From: Pseudophaeomoniella oleicola
Lineage: Eukaryota > Ascomycota > Eurotiomycetes > Phaeomoniellales > Phaeomoniellaceae
Assembly (NCBI GenBank): GCA_003868215.1
Contig: QWDQ01000032.1
Span: forward strand, 186,001 to 250,000
Direction of reading: 5' to 3'
Length of the DNA: 64,000 nucleotides
Part shown: positions 12,901-25,770 of the stretch, in pieces
Numbering within the stretch: the first letter of the stretch is position 1
Layout of the letters: each line of letters opens with the position of its first letter
The notes under the pieces: model-generated
Databases searched by the model: none
What the model saw: the letters and a program-made list of their open reading frames with translations, nothing else
What the model was told of the DNA's origin: nothing
Made by a program: the position numbers and the translations under genes

Positions 12901-15900
12901 AGCGGCCGAGCCGAAAGAGCATCTCACGGGATGGAATACGAAATTGCTCCGTGTTAGTGTGGAAACAGTTTCAAAAGAAACTGGTCGTTGTACTTGCACG
13001 AGCAGGATGCTCTCGTGCACACCTGCGTTGAAGTCCCACAGTCATTGATGACCGTCTCGCTCAGAGTGCCTACACTAGGGCTTCCAGCATAATGGTATCA
13101 ACCCGTCTGATTTCACGAGCAATGATCGTCGGACTATCGGGTGCGTACCTTTTATCTTCGTAGAGACGACAGGTCCATTTCACCATGGCTCGATGGTGTC
13201 CAATATCATGAAGAGACTCTCACCGGCCCCAGTTTCCGTGAGGGTCTGGTTTGGAGAGATCATCAGAGCTCATAGCGGACAGCAATTCATTGGACTTGCG
13301 GGAATCTCATGCACGTGAAATAGAGTCTCAAATGATTGCGATGTTTCTTCAACTGATGTGAGTTACATAGTAGATCATCTCGGGGAACCCATTTTCTCTA
13401 TACACAAAACCCTGTCATCCACCATCAGGAAGTTGAAATCACGATAGCTCATTGCACGGGACCAGACTGGAACTTCTTTGACCCAGTGACAGAGCTTCGA
13501 TATTGTGGAAAAGGTTGGATTTCTAGCTTCGAAGGAAGCATCGGCGATGCTTCTTCTAGTTTGTTTCATATTGTGAATCCAACCACAGTTTTGCTTCGCT
13601 TCCAAACTATCGGTCTTTGCCGAGGAGGAACTAACCATGAAGGCGATGATCAGTGTCGACAAGTGGACAGGTGAGCTTTTGCTGCACAATTGATACCTCT
13701 TCCTGAATGAGTATGAACTAAAGATCACGCCAGAACAAACGTCCCTGAATGTAACATCAGATATTATTCTCAACATCAAGGTAGTTTGACATATGCCCAC
13801 CAATCTGCTGAGAGACTATAATATATCAACGGCTTGGGTTACGTGGACACGACTAGGAAAAGGCATCTCGGCAACAAGTTCAATATAAGAATCAATGACT
13901 GGCGGCGATCTAAACTGGCCTAATGGCTCTGACATACCCACTGGCGAGCCGGATTGAAATCAAGGCACGCGGCGAGGTGATACGACTCCCAGACAACCAC
14001 AAAGCTCTTGAGGGCTGTCTAGCTATTGCCTCAGACGCCGCTCTATTTCCAAGAACATACTACGTAGTATGGCAGGTTTCTGGAAAAGGATCTACCGAAA
14101 GTCATGTACCGAAGCTGTGGGAAGGGGCAGATTTGTCTTTGTGCCCTTCACCACACCACGTGCTGTTGCTGAGTGTACTTAGTAAATGCTCGTGACCGTC
14201 ACGCCGTTAAGTCTTATAACAAGTGAGACTGGCAAGCCTCTTGGGTTTTACTGTCGACGAAGTTCTCGTGGTCAATATTGACATATTTGAAGATCGACAG
14301 GCGGCATTGTTTCGGTGGAGGTCAAGGTCATCTTACAAGATCACTGCTTCTCGATATCGCTTCAGACCTATGATTACAAAACAACGGCACCAACAATGAT
14401 CGTGAATGCATTATTGCCACCAGCGTTGCGGCCGTCGATTCGTACTATGGTCCGGATCGCTCACAGCTAAGGCGTGGATAACTTATATTTCATGCCAGAT
14501 TTCTCGTCAACGTTCATTTGCATTGATGCTAATGGCGACAGAGGGTTTCATATCAGTCCCTGTTTGGTAATGAGATTCCTGAAGATGCTCGTGCGTAGGC
14601 AGCTAAAGGCCAAGGGACCGAGGGGACCTGCAACGGGATTGAACTGACTGTGGGCATTTTAGTAAGTATAGATGCCTATTCAGGACATGGTGTTGCGTCC
14701 AAGCACGCTTTTAGCGTACGAGGTACAACTAACTAGTAGTAAGTCGCTACCATAGGAGTGATTGTCGGGACCAACGATAGAGACGCTAAAGGACGCCAGC
14801 ATGATGGAAGCGGTCCTTCCCCGGTGCCGGCGGCTTTCTCGATTGATGGCCAACAGAGGAAAGGTGGAAGGACATGGATGGGTACTTCTAGAATGCACGG
14901 CAAATAACGTCTGCGAGGTCGCAGGGCCCAATCTCATGGGCCGACAGGAATCGATACGAAGATGGAGCCAAAAGATAACAACTGCTACAGGGATTTGAAA
15001 TTTTCTGGGCATGAAATATACCGTCTACAACGCCACCGAGTCATCTGTCCTGTCATGTAACAAGAGCTGTCCGAGGGTCGACAGTTGCCCGGATCGATCT
15101 CGAAAAGGATGACCCGTGGAAATCGCTTGGTTAGGCGAGCTCTCAGATAATGTACGTCGGTTGACGGAGTACTGTGATGTACAATGGGTGTACACTGGAG
15201 ACAAGTCTTCGTACCTGCAGCTGTTCCTGCGTTAGAGTATCGTACGCTTCAACAGTCTTGCACTAGGCGAGGTCATTGAGCGGGGTGGGGGGGCCGGAGG
15301 ACCTTTGGGACAGCATACCGTGGAAGCCGGTAAATTCGCTAAAGGGACCCTGTGTCGAATCAGTGGTCCTACTATTCTGGAAGAACAAGGCCCATGATTC
15401 CAAGCGAAGGTCAAGCTGCATGACCAAGCGAGCAGGGTCATACTACTGTATTGTACGTTACTGTAAGAGGGCGATTCCGATACGAAGCTGTTATTCACGG
15501 TTAAAAGCAGCAAGAGAAACGTCGACTCATTATCGCACTATCTCACCTTAGCCGTCCATCCCAGTCGGTGCTTTTCTTCAATCAGGTCAAGGCTATGCCG
15601 CTTCTCGCCCGGTTTCATGACCACTTCCTATCTTTAGTATGTTCGTTGATGAGGTTAATGCAAAATATCATCCACTGCGATGCTGTGCAGGCACACACCG
15701 TCTACGAAATCCCACAACAAACCAATTGTATGATGATCAACTCAGACCAGTCAGATTGCATCTCCATGCACGCCACTGCTTTGGAGGAGGCGCGTGACTG
15801 TATCTTCCAGAGGCTACGCGCTGATGAATTCGTGGACAACGGCACTTGAGATAGCTTCTTCCAATGGATCAGGATATCAATAGGTCGATAAGTGCACGAT

Positions 15901-18823
15901 AGTATCATCGGTCACTGCACTAGATCTATGCCTCCCGCGGATTCGTCGAGGTCATGGACGAATGTGTGTTGGGGAAGGGAAGACCAAGTGTGAAATCTGA
16001 AACACTCGACAAGTGAAGTGCCAAAGAGACGGACGAAGACACGATTCTTAATTCGGTAGAAACTCCTGTATCAAGCATCCAATGAGGTTTGCTGCTCACC
16101 ATCCATTTTGTGGCTAACCGCAGTGGACCAAATTCACTTCTGGCTACTACGATACAAGAAATGGTCCATCGGAGCCGTACAGCAGTAGGTCACACGGTTG
16201 AATTCTTATCGTTAAGATTCCCAATCCAATTATAGTCGTGAGGTTGCGGTCAAAAGCCTCAGAGCATTGTGATAGACCAGACCACGGCTGACCGTAGCGT
16301 CGTAAAACAGCACCGTGGTGACGGTGATGCGAAAGTGCACCTGGAAAGAATGGGCGGCATTGGATGCGATGTCGCTACTGCATAGTCCCTACATTTCAAT
16401 CACAGATTCACCACCAAACACCATCCCGACCGGCAGAAGATGGCGTTCCATCTCTGGTACCCTGGAGCAAACTTTGTGATGGCGAGTGCAGATCTCAATC
16501 CCTCACACATCAGTCACACTCTGCCGGTAACGTTAGAAGAGAAACATTTTCGTTGACTACAGTTGGTAGGGATTCGGCGGCGTCATTCTCGTCCATATTG
16601 TCATTGTGTGACATGACGCGTCTATCTCACAAAAAAAGACTTGTGATTTTCGCTCAATATGCACATGTCAAGGATACGGCAATAGCTGTACGCTACTGTT
16701 GCTTCCCGAGGTTCCAATCATACGCTCGCTGTCTGCATACAACTATGGAGATGTTGACGAGCATGTTCGATATAGCGGCTGGCGGATCGTGATAATGCAA
16801 CTTGGCCGACCTACATTAGATGCGAAGTCGTGCACTACAGTATTCCGGCCGAGCTTGAACTCGTAGCGGCCAATTTGTCTCTTGTGTCTTTTGCTAGACG
16901 CTGTTTAGTACCTATGTATGGTTTGCCTCTGGCTGCATGATGGCTCAGTCCGTCCGTCTACTTGTACGAATCATGGTTGGGCAATGTTACGTGGTCGTGA
17001 TCCCGCGCTGATGTCAAGGTCGAACCGCGACTCGCTACAGGCGCCTTTGAATCATGACACTTTGCAGCTTGAGGGCGACGCTGTGGTTTTGGATCCAATA
17101 ATCAGCGTCATGCCATAAACGCGCCCGTCCAAGGCAGCCGCCTCCAGCTGACATTAAAAGTTTCAAAGCATCGAAAGCACACATGAAACTGAAACCTGCT
17201 TTCAACCATCACACATCCATAACTTATCAAGCTTCGCGTCAGATATATAGCCCAATTATACCGAGTTGCAGGACACCATTTCCGATTCTATATCTTGTAC
17301 TACTTACGGTGGACTATTGCACGACAGCAAATGAATCAGCTGCTGACGCCTGCATCCATTCATCTTTCTATCGCCTCGCCCAATTCTCGTGTCTAATAAA
17401 GATTTGAGACATGTTGATGGGATAGCAGCATGAAGGTGGTGTGGACATTTCACTTAACCGGGAGGGCTGTGTCGCTCGCAATTTCCAGTTGGCACCGAAC
17501 CACACCAAGTTCCCACATTATCACCATTTGGATGAGACTTTGACCGGGAGTGGCCCAAAGTCCATTTTAATGCACCAGTTGAATTGTGACTTGGACTTGG
17601 GCTGGGTGGGACGAGGCTGGTTTAGTCGTGTTGCTGCTATACTGTACGGTCGTCGTGTATTACCGTTTGACAAGCTCGACAACGTCCGTATTCTCTTCCC
17701 ACGGTACCAGGCGAGCAGGATCCCTAACGTTCTTAGCGTGCCACACGTTGGATGCGCTGCGCGGGTTCCACTCTCCGGGGTCATCGGAGACTGGCACTGG
17801 TCCAGTTATCCATGGTCAACCGTCTTTTCGCCAGAGACCCTTTTGGGTCCGCTCACGACGAAAAGCAACCTTCTACCTTACTATAGCCCACTATGGTATT
17901 CTATACTCTGGTAGTACCGAAGCCACAAGCACGACATCGTACTCTGATGGCCCATCGAGCCCATATTGATACCGTACAGTAACTGCCTAGTCCACCGTGG
18001 CCTAGGTTCCCGCAATGCGCTTGCCATAGTATACTTTTCCCGACCTGGCACAGGACCGCCGGCGGGCATGGATAGTGGGTGGGTGTGCCTATGGATCTGC
18101 TGTCTCTAGTCTCCAGGTCATGTAGCAAAGTGTGAAGTCCAATGGATGGGTTACCACTGATAGACATTCGGCGACCACAGATAGATGGATTGGCGGGCAG
18201 TTGATCCTCCATCGATCTGCTCTTTATCCTGCCCAATCCTCGTTGATCCCATCTCGTCACTCTCTCTCTCTCTCACTCATTCTCTCTCAATCTTGCTTTT
18301 CCTCATCTTTGGTCTGTTCTCTCGTTTTCCCTATCTGGGTCTGATACTTCTTTTTAATTCATCTTTCTCTTGTTCAGTCCTCGACATCCAGGAACATTCC
18401 GTCTGAGACTCGACCATCCTGTCGACTACATTCGGATACTTCCAGTCCTTCCTTTTTGAAGTCGAACTTTACAGCCTTACTACCTACAACCCTAATACAC
18501 CTGCTTGACTTACGTCTTTGAGTTACTTCTCTGAGACAGTCTTGTACAACATAAGACAGCGTTCACGCATGAACCGCCTGTCGTCCAGTCCTTCATCAGC
18601 CGCCAATCGTCATTGATAGCGACCTTCCAAACCTAGATCCGATACAACTCTTCACCTCTCGAGCCATCGGGCCAAGAAAGAACCGCCTTGATCCAGTGTC
18701 TCGTTAAACATAATTGATTACGACTCGAAGAGATATCTTACATCAACAACTTGGTATGAATAGAGACTTCAACCCGATCTGAGGAGTGATATTAGAGGCT
18801 AACGGTATCTGCTTCTAGATAGG
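9954..18823. other. Gene-poor stretch of about 8.9 kb, ending in the long leader of the next gene
   Basis: No reading frame here shows a recognisable domain or a convincing exon chain. The longest open frames (for example 10682-11194 on the minus strand, and 12589-13020) look compositionally random. Base composition is not strongly AT-rich, so heavy repeat-induced mutation is not evident. One 14-bp perfect palindrome (ATACTACGTAGTAT) lies at 14057-14070. From about 17.2 kb onward the sequence becomes pyrimidine-rich, with a CT run at 18261-18290, which looks like the promoter and 5' leader of the zinc-finger gene downstream. Confidence 0.5.
18752..18819 (+). other. Probable 5'-UTR intron of the zinc-finger gene
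   Basis: A GTATGA donor at 18752 and a CTTCTAG acceptor end just before the ATAGGATGG start context at 18824. The segment lies in the leader and does not change the protein. Confidence 0.45.
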
Positions 18824-20822
18824 ATGGAATCCCCTTACAGTATGCCTCAGATGGCAGGCCATGCTCCCTACGTCTTTTATGGCTCCGAGCATGACCACCA
18901 ACATCACGAACAAGGTCACTATCGATTTCCGCCTACCGAGATGCACCCATACCTTGCATACCCACCTCACATGCATCAGTTCGCATATGGTCCTATACCG
19001 GTGCCTATGCCTCCCAGCAGCTACCCGCAGCAAATGCAACCTCAAATGCACTTTGCCGCGCCTCTCAACATGACCCCGATCGCCTCCCCGCAACCGAACC
19101 AACGCAAGCCAATGATTCTGGTCCAGTCTTCCGACTCTCCTTCTTTGCTCCCAATCGATACCAGAGTTGGAGACATGTACTGCTTGCCGTCAACTCCACC
19201 ATTGTCAGCGACAGGCAGCAATACGAGTAGCCCACAATCAAGCTGTGGACCGCTGCCCACTCCAAGTGGCGACAATCCATTCGTCCACGAGCTGTTTGAA
19301 GGAGTCAAGGAAGGGTGCGAGGTAGATGTGCACTCGGAGATATTGGCTAATGTTGATTGGCCGCGAGCTGGCTCGCCTCCAATGACACCTGGTGAGTCTG
19401 CACATACGCTTTTGAAGGGAGAATGCCAGACCACGCAAGCAGAAGAGCAATTTTTCTGCGGCGTGCTTGGCCTTTTCTTTGTAAAATGCGGTGAATTTAA
19501 ATATTGTGGTTTGGTTTAGGTGCTAATTTTAGCTGATAGTCTTACTTAATGTTCCCTCGGCGGCCGCGTCAGGCCCAAGCTCTGACTTTCTTCTCTCCGC
19601 CAACATTTCCTGCCCTTCCCTTTCCCCTTCCCCATCGCCTATTCCACAAAACTTCAACGTTCCTTCACCAGCACCGTCAACGGCTGCAAGTTTCTGCGAT
19701 CCCAGAAAATTGACTGTTGACGCTGGTTGTGAAGTTCCTTTGATTGTGACCACGTCTCCAGAGTTCCCGCCTCTGCCAGTTCTTTGTGTTGAAGACGACG
19801 AAGCCAAGTTCACTCTTGAGGTGTCTCCAACGCTGTCTCAACCCCACCAGGAACAAGAAACTCCTGCGCTGATCACCGCGGTGCAAGCCCCTGAACTCCC
19901 TACTTTCACCGTCTCGAACGAATTTGACTCTGAAGACGAGTTCGAAGGCTTCGTCAACTTTGCCCCCACTGATAACGTCGTCTACAACGGTGATAAGCGT
20001 CAACGAGTGTCAACTTTGTCGAGCATTTCAGAAGAGGACTTTTTGCTTGAGGAAAGCTTTAAAGATCTTGAAGACACCGAAGCTTTTGCCAGTGTGGGGT
20101 TACCTTCGCCTCCCGACTCCCAAAGTGCAGCTACCGATGCGACTCCAATTAAACCAAAACGCAAATCAACTTCGCGCAAGATGAAGAAGTCAGTCAGTCC
20201 TATCGAGGTTGATGTGGAGCTTGAAGATTCCAGCGCACAAGACACATCTTCTCATAACGATGGTGCCAAATCCAGTTCTCAAGGGCAAGATTCTCCAACG
20301 TCTGGAAACAACTCATCTGCTCCGCCGTCCGGCAACCAGGAGTCGCCTGTCGTGCAACAGGTCAACCGCCGAGGTCGCAAACAATCGTTAACTGAAGATC
20401 CCACGAAAACCTTTGTTTGCACCCTCTGCAACCGCCGATTCAGACGTCAAGAACACCTGAAGCGTCATTATCGGTCTCTCCACACGCACGACAAGCCCTT
20501 CGAATGCAACGAGTGTGGCAAGAAGTTCTCTCGTAGCGACAACCTTGCGCAGCATGCTCGTACTCACGGTTCCGGTGCAATGGTCCTAAGCATAATTGGT
20601 GATGATGGAATGCCACAATACAATATGCCTTATGATCAAGAGACTGGAGAACTCGGCCACCGATTATACGAAGCCGCCGTTGCAGCTGCAGCTAGAAGTA
20701 CAAGTGGCAGTGTGAGCAGCGATGCAGTCACCGACTCAGATGGCAGTGTTCATGGAGCCAGTGACAGTCAAAGCAGTTCAGAGAAGAAGTCAAAGAAGAG
20801 AAAGAAGGACCGGGCTTCATGA
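18824..20822 (+). CDS. C2H2 zinc-finger stress transcription factor (Msn2/Msn4/Seb1-like)
   Basis: Nuclear DNA-binding regulator of general and oxidative stress responses. In this family two C-terminal C2H2 fingers bind STRE-type AGGGG sites. Two exons: 18824-19391 and 19573-20822 (GTGAGT donor, GCGTCAG acceptor), encoding 605 residues. The junction restores [15 protein letters not shown], part of a Ser/Pro-rich activation region conserved in Seb1-type proteins, as is FCDPRKLTV. The fingers are at about residues 470-525: [17 protein letters not shown] and [21 protein letters not shown]. Downstream are a Ser-rich stretch and a basic tail. The N-terminus is rich in Met, Pro, His and Gln. The gene has a long leader with a probable UTR intron. 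Confidence 0.92.
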
Positions 20823-21908
20823 AGTGGCCGTTTCAACCTTGACTCTCGCAAGGCGTTACGCTAATATTGCTGGGCCTCAGCGGCTCGTGGTACATATACA
20901 GCAAACATGTGATTGCCTGCGGAAGAGAACCTTTTTGCTATGATGAGCGACGATCATGAGACCAAGATAAGACAACAATGTTATTACCAGAAAATTTCGT
21001 TGGTGGTGAGGATCAACCCTCTTCCATCCCTTTTGCGGCGGATTGTTTCTTTTACAAAAAGGGCTGTTTGGATTGGTACCTAGGTCAACGGAATACCCCG
21101 GGGAAGGGTGTCGTCTCGAGGTTGTTAGCGAGTCAGTGTTGTCCATTTGGAGAAGTCTGTCGCTCAAACTACACTTCCTTATCTGTTTGTTTTTCAGCAC
21201 AATGCCCTTCGTTTATCTACACCGAGCACCCCCACCCCAATCCTATGTTCAAGCGTCCATATTCTTTATCACTGTTACCTCTGTGTACCTAAGATATACA
21301 ATGTACTCGTAATCTGTTTCTGTCATCCTTGGCGATTCTACCCTACCTTGCGCGATTGCGCTCGTCAGATAACATCATAGCTTCAACAAAGGAGCGCTGG
21401 CCGCTCTTGAGTAATTTTTCGCCCATAGTCACCACGTGTATAATCTTGAACCTTCCAATTTGCTGCCATGGTTGGCGCAGAACACAAGAAAGGTGGTGAT
21501 GGTGGATATTTCGAACCATAGGTTGAACCCCTCAGAGCTTGAGATTGAAAGCCTGAGGCGGCCAGGCCCTTGTGTTGTACATACCTTACCTACCTAACCT
21601 TAGGTACCTATCTCGCTATGTAGGTCATTATTAGTTGATAGTAGATAACAGTCGTGGATCCAGTTCCCCAGACTCGGATAACGGGAGAGTAACTACAAGA
21701 AGAAAACTTAACCCTAAAACGTCATTTGCATTCATGAAAGACCTTGGGCCGCGCGCCAGCCAAGCAAACTTCCATTGTTTTTCCACGAGGCCTCCATAGG
21801 GCCCCCCGCATTGCATATACCGATGCAAGTTATCATGGCGTCAGGATACAGTTGACACCCAGGATTCCCCCGAAAACTTGTTGAGACCTGCGATCCTAGA
21901 AAGCAGAC
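20823..21908. other. Intergenic region, 1.1 kb
   Basis: 3' region of the zinc-finger gene and promoter of the transporter gene. A TACCTACC/TTAGGTACC low-complexity palindromic patch lies at about 21580-21625. No gene is supported. Confidence 0.4.
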
Positions 21909-23546
21909 ATGGCGAATGTGTCAGAATCACCTGGACGCGCTCTGTATCGACTGGGAGGCTTCTCGGGCTTCATTCCTCTCAACGATGATGCCGCGATATC
22001 TACACGCGGCCAACATCTCCCTGGACTTATTCAGAGCCGTTCAAGCGCAGCCGCATTGGGGCTCCAGCGGAGAAACACAGCAGACAGGCTGAGTGACGAA
22101 ATCACACATGGCGATGATGGGACGCCGCGGCGCCGAAGTAGTCTCGACGATATGAGAAGGTTCTCTGCTGGAGCAGAGGTTCTCCTGACACCGCAAATGA
22201 GGAGTATGAGGTTGATTGGCAACAGTAACCCACGTTACAGGTGGGAGCAGTACTACAAATCGAAGACAGACCTGAAGGGATACAAAAGATCGACACGCCA
22301 GTATTATGAGCGCAACAACTTTCTCGTCTCGCAATACATGTATATAGACAGGCTTCTGGATTCATCGCTACCGCACAGCCTGATTCAAGAATACAATCAA
22401 CCCTCGGCCGAACTTCAGAGACCTGCCGATATCCCAAAAACGATCAGCGAGGAGCCCCCAACTCCAACGCTATCTCACACTGATGCCCCCATAGGCGTCG
22501 TTGAAGGTACTGCAGAGAACGGCTTGACGACCAACGTTCGTGTTAAGCGGACACCTAAAGCGCTATACAAGCTGCCGGATGAAGAGACTCCACTGTTGGG
22601 TGATACTCAGACTCTTGCCGAGATCTCCGAGGAGCAGGAGGAGGATTTTGACTCTCAGTCCCCGGTCGTCACGCTGGCGATATATATCAACTTTGCCGCT
22701 AACTTCATCCTACTGGTTGCCAAAATTGCTGTGATTGTTCTCACCTCTTCGCTCTCCGTACTTGCCTCGCTGGTCGATGCAGCTCTCGACTTCTTATCCA
22801 CGGCCATTGTGTGGACCACCACCAAACTGATTGCCCGTCAAGATCAATATGCTTATCCCATCGGCCGGCGGCGTCTCGAACCGGTTGGGGTTTTGGTCTT
22901 TTCCATCATCATGATAACGTCTTTTTTCCAGGTGGGCCTTGAATGTATACAACGCCTCATGTCTACCGATCATACTGTGGTGGAACTCGGTATACCGTCC
23001 ATTGCCATTATGTTGTCAACCGTCGTTATCAAGGGTTTCTGTTATGTTTGGTGTCGGCTGATCAAGAATTCATCCGTCCAGGCCCTGGCACAAGACGCCA
23101 TCACGGATGTTGTTTTCAATACTTTCTCGATCATATTTCCTCTCGTCGGCTACTATGCTCGAATTTGGTGGCTCGACGCCCTTGGCGGTCTTCTCTTATC
23201 CCTTTATGTGATTTTGAACTGGGCAAAGACTTCAAGCATCCACATTCGCAATCTCACGGGGGCTGCTGCATCTGCAGATGAGCGAAACGTGCTCCTTTAC
23301 CTTGCAATGCGCTTCGCGAAACCTATCAGAGCGATACAAGGTCTACAAGCGTATCATGCAGGCGATAAACTTAACGTCGAGGTGGATATCGTGCTGGATG
23401 AGCACATGAGCTTGAGGGACAGCCATGACTTGGGAGAAAGCTTGCAGTACATGCTTGAGAGCGTCCCAACTGTCGACAGGGCGTTTGTCCACGCGGATTA
23501 TGCAGACTGGAATCTTGCTAGTCACATGAACCAGCAAGGTGATTAG
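21909..23546 (+). CDS. Cation diffusion facilitator, Mn-CDF type
   Basis: Membrane antiporter exporting divalent metal (probably Mn2+) from the cytosol or loading it into a compartment. A single exon encodes 545 residues. Residues 1-250 are a long, hydrophilic cytosolic N-terminus ending in an acidic patch. The membrane domain begins near 255 with VTLAIYINFAANFILLVAKIA. The two metal-site helices both carry DxxxD: DAALD in helix 2 and DAITD in helix 5. DxxxD in both helices is the mark of the Mn-CDF group, whereas Zn-CDF members have HxxxD. YPIGRRRLEPVG between helices 2 and 3 also matches the Mn group. The C-terminal cytosolic domain holds VEVDIVLDEHMSL. The exact cation cannot be proved from sequence. 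Confidence 0.9.
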   Translation: MANVSESPGRALYRLGGFSGFIPLNDDAAISTRGQHLPGLIQSRSSAAALGLQRRNTADRLSDEITHGDDGTPRRRSSLDDMRRFSAGAEVLLTPQMRSMRLIGNSNPRYRWEQYYKSKTDLKGYKRSTRQYYERNNFLVSQYMYIDRLLDSSLPHSLIQEYNQPSAELQRPADIPKTISEEPPTPTLSHTDAPIGVVEGTAENGLTTNVRVKRTPKALYKLPDEETPLLGDTQTLAEISEEQEEDFDSQSPVVTLAIYINFAANFILLVAKIAVIVLTSSLSVLASLVDAALDFLSTAIVWTTTKLIARQDQYAYPIGRRRLEPVGVLVFSIIMITSFFQVGLECIQRLMSTDHTVVELGIPSIAIMLSTVVIKGFCYVWCRLIKNSSVQALAQDAITDVVFNTFSIIFPLVGYYARIWWLDALGGLLLSLYVILNWAKTSSIHIRNLTGAAASADERNVLLYLAMRFAKPIRAIQGLQAYHAGDKLNVEVDIVLDEHMSLRDSHDLGESLQYMLESVPTVDRAFVHADYADWNLASHMNQQGD

Positions 23547-24070
23547 ATCATCTCGGCGGGTCAATAAAGACAAATAGGATTGAAGTGAACCTGATTTCTC
23601 CTTCCCCCTTGATCTCTGCTTGGTGTCTTTACCTGTCTGAAGCTCTGGATTGATCTTGCGCACTTCAATCTGTGATGAACGCCGTCCCTTACATACCCTG
23701 TGACGGCTGTAGTACGTGTTAATTGAGATGAATTACATTAATTGAAAAAGACTGCTAGATTATATTGTTGCACTTATGGTCGTCGCCCAGCATAGTTGAT
23801 CTTTGTGAGCGTTGTGAGGGATTCCATAAGCTTCTCGGAGAAAGCTCCAGTCTGCGTCACTGGGGAACCCACCCCTCCTCCATCGACAATGCGCGGGCAA
23901 CTTACTGTAATTCCAGAAGGCAACGAGAGTTGACGCAACCACAATTTCTTCTGATATCGAAACAGAATCGATAAAATTAAACTGCAGTTTTATGTTACTT
24001 CTTTAAACCCCCTACAAGAAGTGGAATTGTTTAGCGTCTATTGCGCAACGTTCGTCTTGCTCCCGCCATC
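23547..24070. other. Intergenic region
   Basis: About 520 bp between same-strand genes. No gene is supported. Confidence 0.4.
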
Positions 24071-25770
24071 ATGGCGTCCCACGTCGTGGTCATAGATTCG
24101 ACTGCCCGGCGAGCGATGGTCAAGGTCACGCCGTCGAAACCGCTGAGCGATGTGCTAGAAGAGGCCTGCAAGAAATTGGGCGTTAATGCAAGTCAGTACG
24201 GGTTAAAGTGAGTGCGTCTCCTGCTGCAGCAACCCCCATCCGAGCTTCGCATGTCCCTATGGTTCGCCTCCGCCGTACTGTGCTGTACTACGTACTATGT
24301 ATCTGCTCGCGTTCCAAAGAGCTGACCTTTTCCTTTTGCAGACATAACAACAAACAGGTAGATCTGTCGCGAAGCATCAGATTATCCGGGCTATCGTCGG
24401 GCGCGAAGTTGGAACTCGTACAGTTGTCCAAGTCACCTTCGGTCGTCTCTGTTGCTATCAAGCTACCCGAGTCAGAAGCGCATGGCGTACCGAACGGGAG
24501 ACTGGCGGATAAATTCCCAAGTACGACAACGCTATGGCAGATCTTGCGGAGATTTGAAGCAGGCGTTGCAGGCGGAGGCGACATAAAGGGTCGAAACCTT
24601 ACAGCAAGAAGTGTACCGGTGACTGAAAACGGTGGCTCAGGTGCAGGTTCTCTGTTCTATGAACAGCCGGCTATAAATATCATGGGAAGGGAACTTTCTA
24701 CATTCGCAGACCTACAAAAGACGCTTGGGCAGTTAGGGTTCAACAGTGGTAGTGCTCTACTGCGGCTCAACTTCAAGACTACGGAGACACCCATGCATGA
24801 GGCTATGGCACAGATAGAAGAGTACTTCAAGTCACTGGGGGAGGATACCCCAAGACCTCCACAACCAGCTGAACCATTGCGTGAGGCGAGTCCAGCAGCT
24901 GAAACTATGTCTGCACAAGAAAGTGCGCCGCAGGCACCATCAGGCGGTGATACGCCCATGACTGATGCTGTCCCCACCTCTACTACCTCCTCACCTCCCG
25001 TTGAAGCACCCGACACTGCAATCGAACCTTCATCCGTCTCCTCACGTCCTGTACAGATATTTTCACCTCCAACCTCTTCAACACCATCTGCCGCTTTAGC
25101 TTCAAGCTACAACGAGACTGATTACGTTCCCACCGTCGAGCACGCACAAGTCCACCAACGACTTCTCCAACAATCCTCTCGCAACACTCGCCTCCCAACC
25201 GACTCTGAGCTACAGGCTCAAGCGCAAGCTGCTCGTGAACGGCTAGCCTCGATATCATCGGTGGAAATCAAAATTCGCTTCCCAGACCAAAGCTCAGTGG
25301 TCGCAACCTTCGGCCAATCCGACACAGGAAGCTCGCTATATTCCTTCGTACGAGATTGCCTAGATCCGAATCTTCAAACCGAACCCTTTCTCCTAAGATA
25401 CCCCAGTCCTACCACCGGAGGCCGCGGTCAAGCCACGGTGCCCGAGTCAAGTGATCCTTCACCTTCACCTTCACCTAAACTGATCCAAGAGCTCGAACTA
25501 CGAGGTAGGGTCTTGATGACCTTTACCTGGGATCCCGAAAGAGCAAGCCCGGAAGCACGAATGAAGAGACAAGTCCTGAAACCGGAATTGACGAATCAGG
25601 CGAAACAGATCGAGGTCGTTGATGTCGGAAAGACCATGCCGAATGCCGACGACGGGGACAAGGGCGTCAAAGTCGATCTGAAGGGTACAGACGAGAAGAA
25701 AGGAGGAGATGGTGGTGGTGCAGGAGGAAAGAAGGTACCAAAGTGGTTGAAGTTACCCGGGAAGAAGTGA
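24071..25770 (+). CDS. UBX-domain protein of the TUG/ASPSCR1/Ubx4 family
   Basis: Cofactor of the AAA ATPase Cdc48/p97. Two exons: 24071-24207 and 24342-25770, encoding 521 residues. Exon 1 starts with MASHVVVIDSTARRAMVKVT, and the junction gives SQYGLKHNNKQVDLSRSIRLSG; this is the N-terminal TUG ubiquitin-like domain (TUG-UBL1). A second ubiquitin-like region follows around residues 100-220. A Ser/Pro/Thr-rich linker leads to a UBX-like domain near residues 350-460 (VEIKIRFPDQSSVVATFGQSD, then LMTFTWDP). The basic tail ends in PKWLKLPGKK. The canonical FPR loop of UBX domains is not obvious, as is common in Ubx4 proteins, so Cdc48 binding is inferred from the family. Confidence 0.88.
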
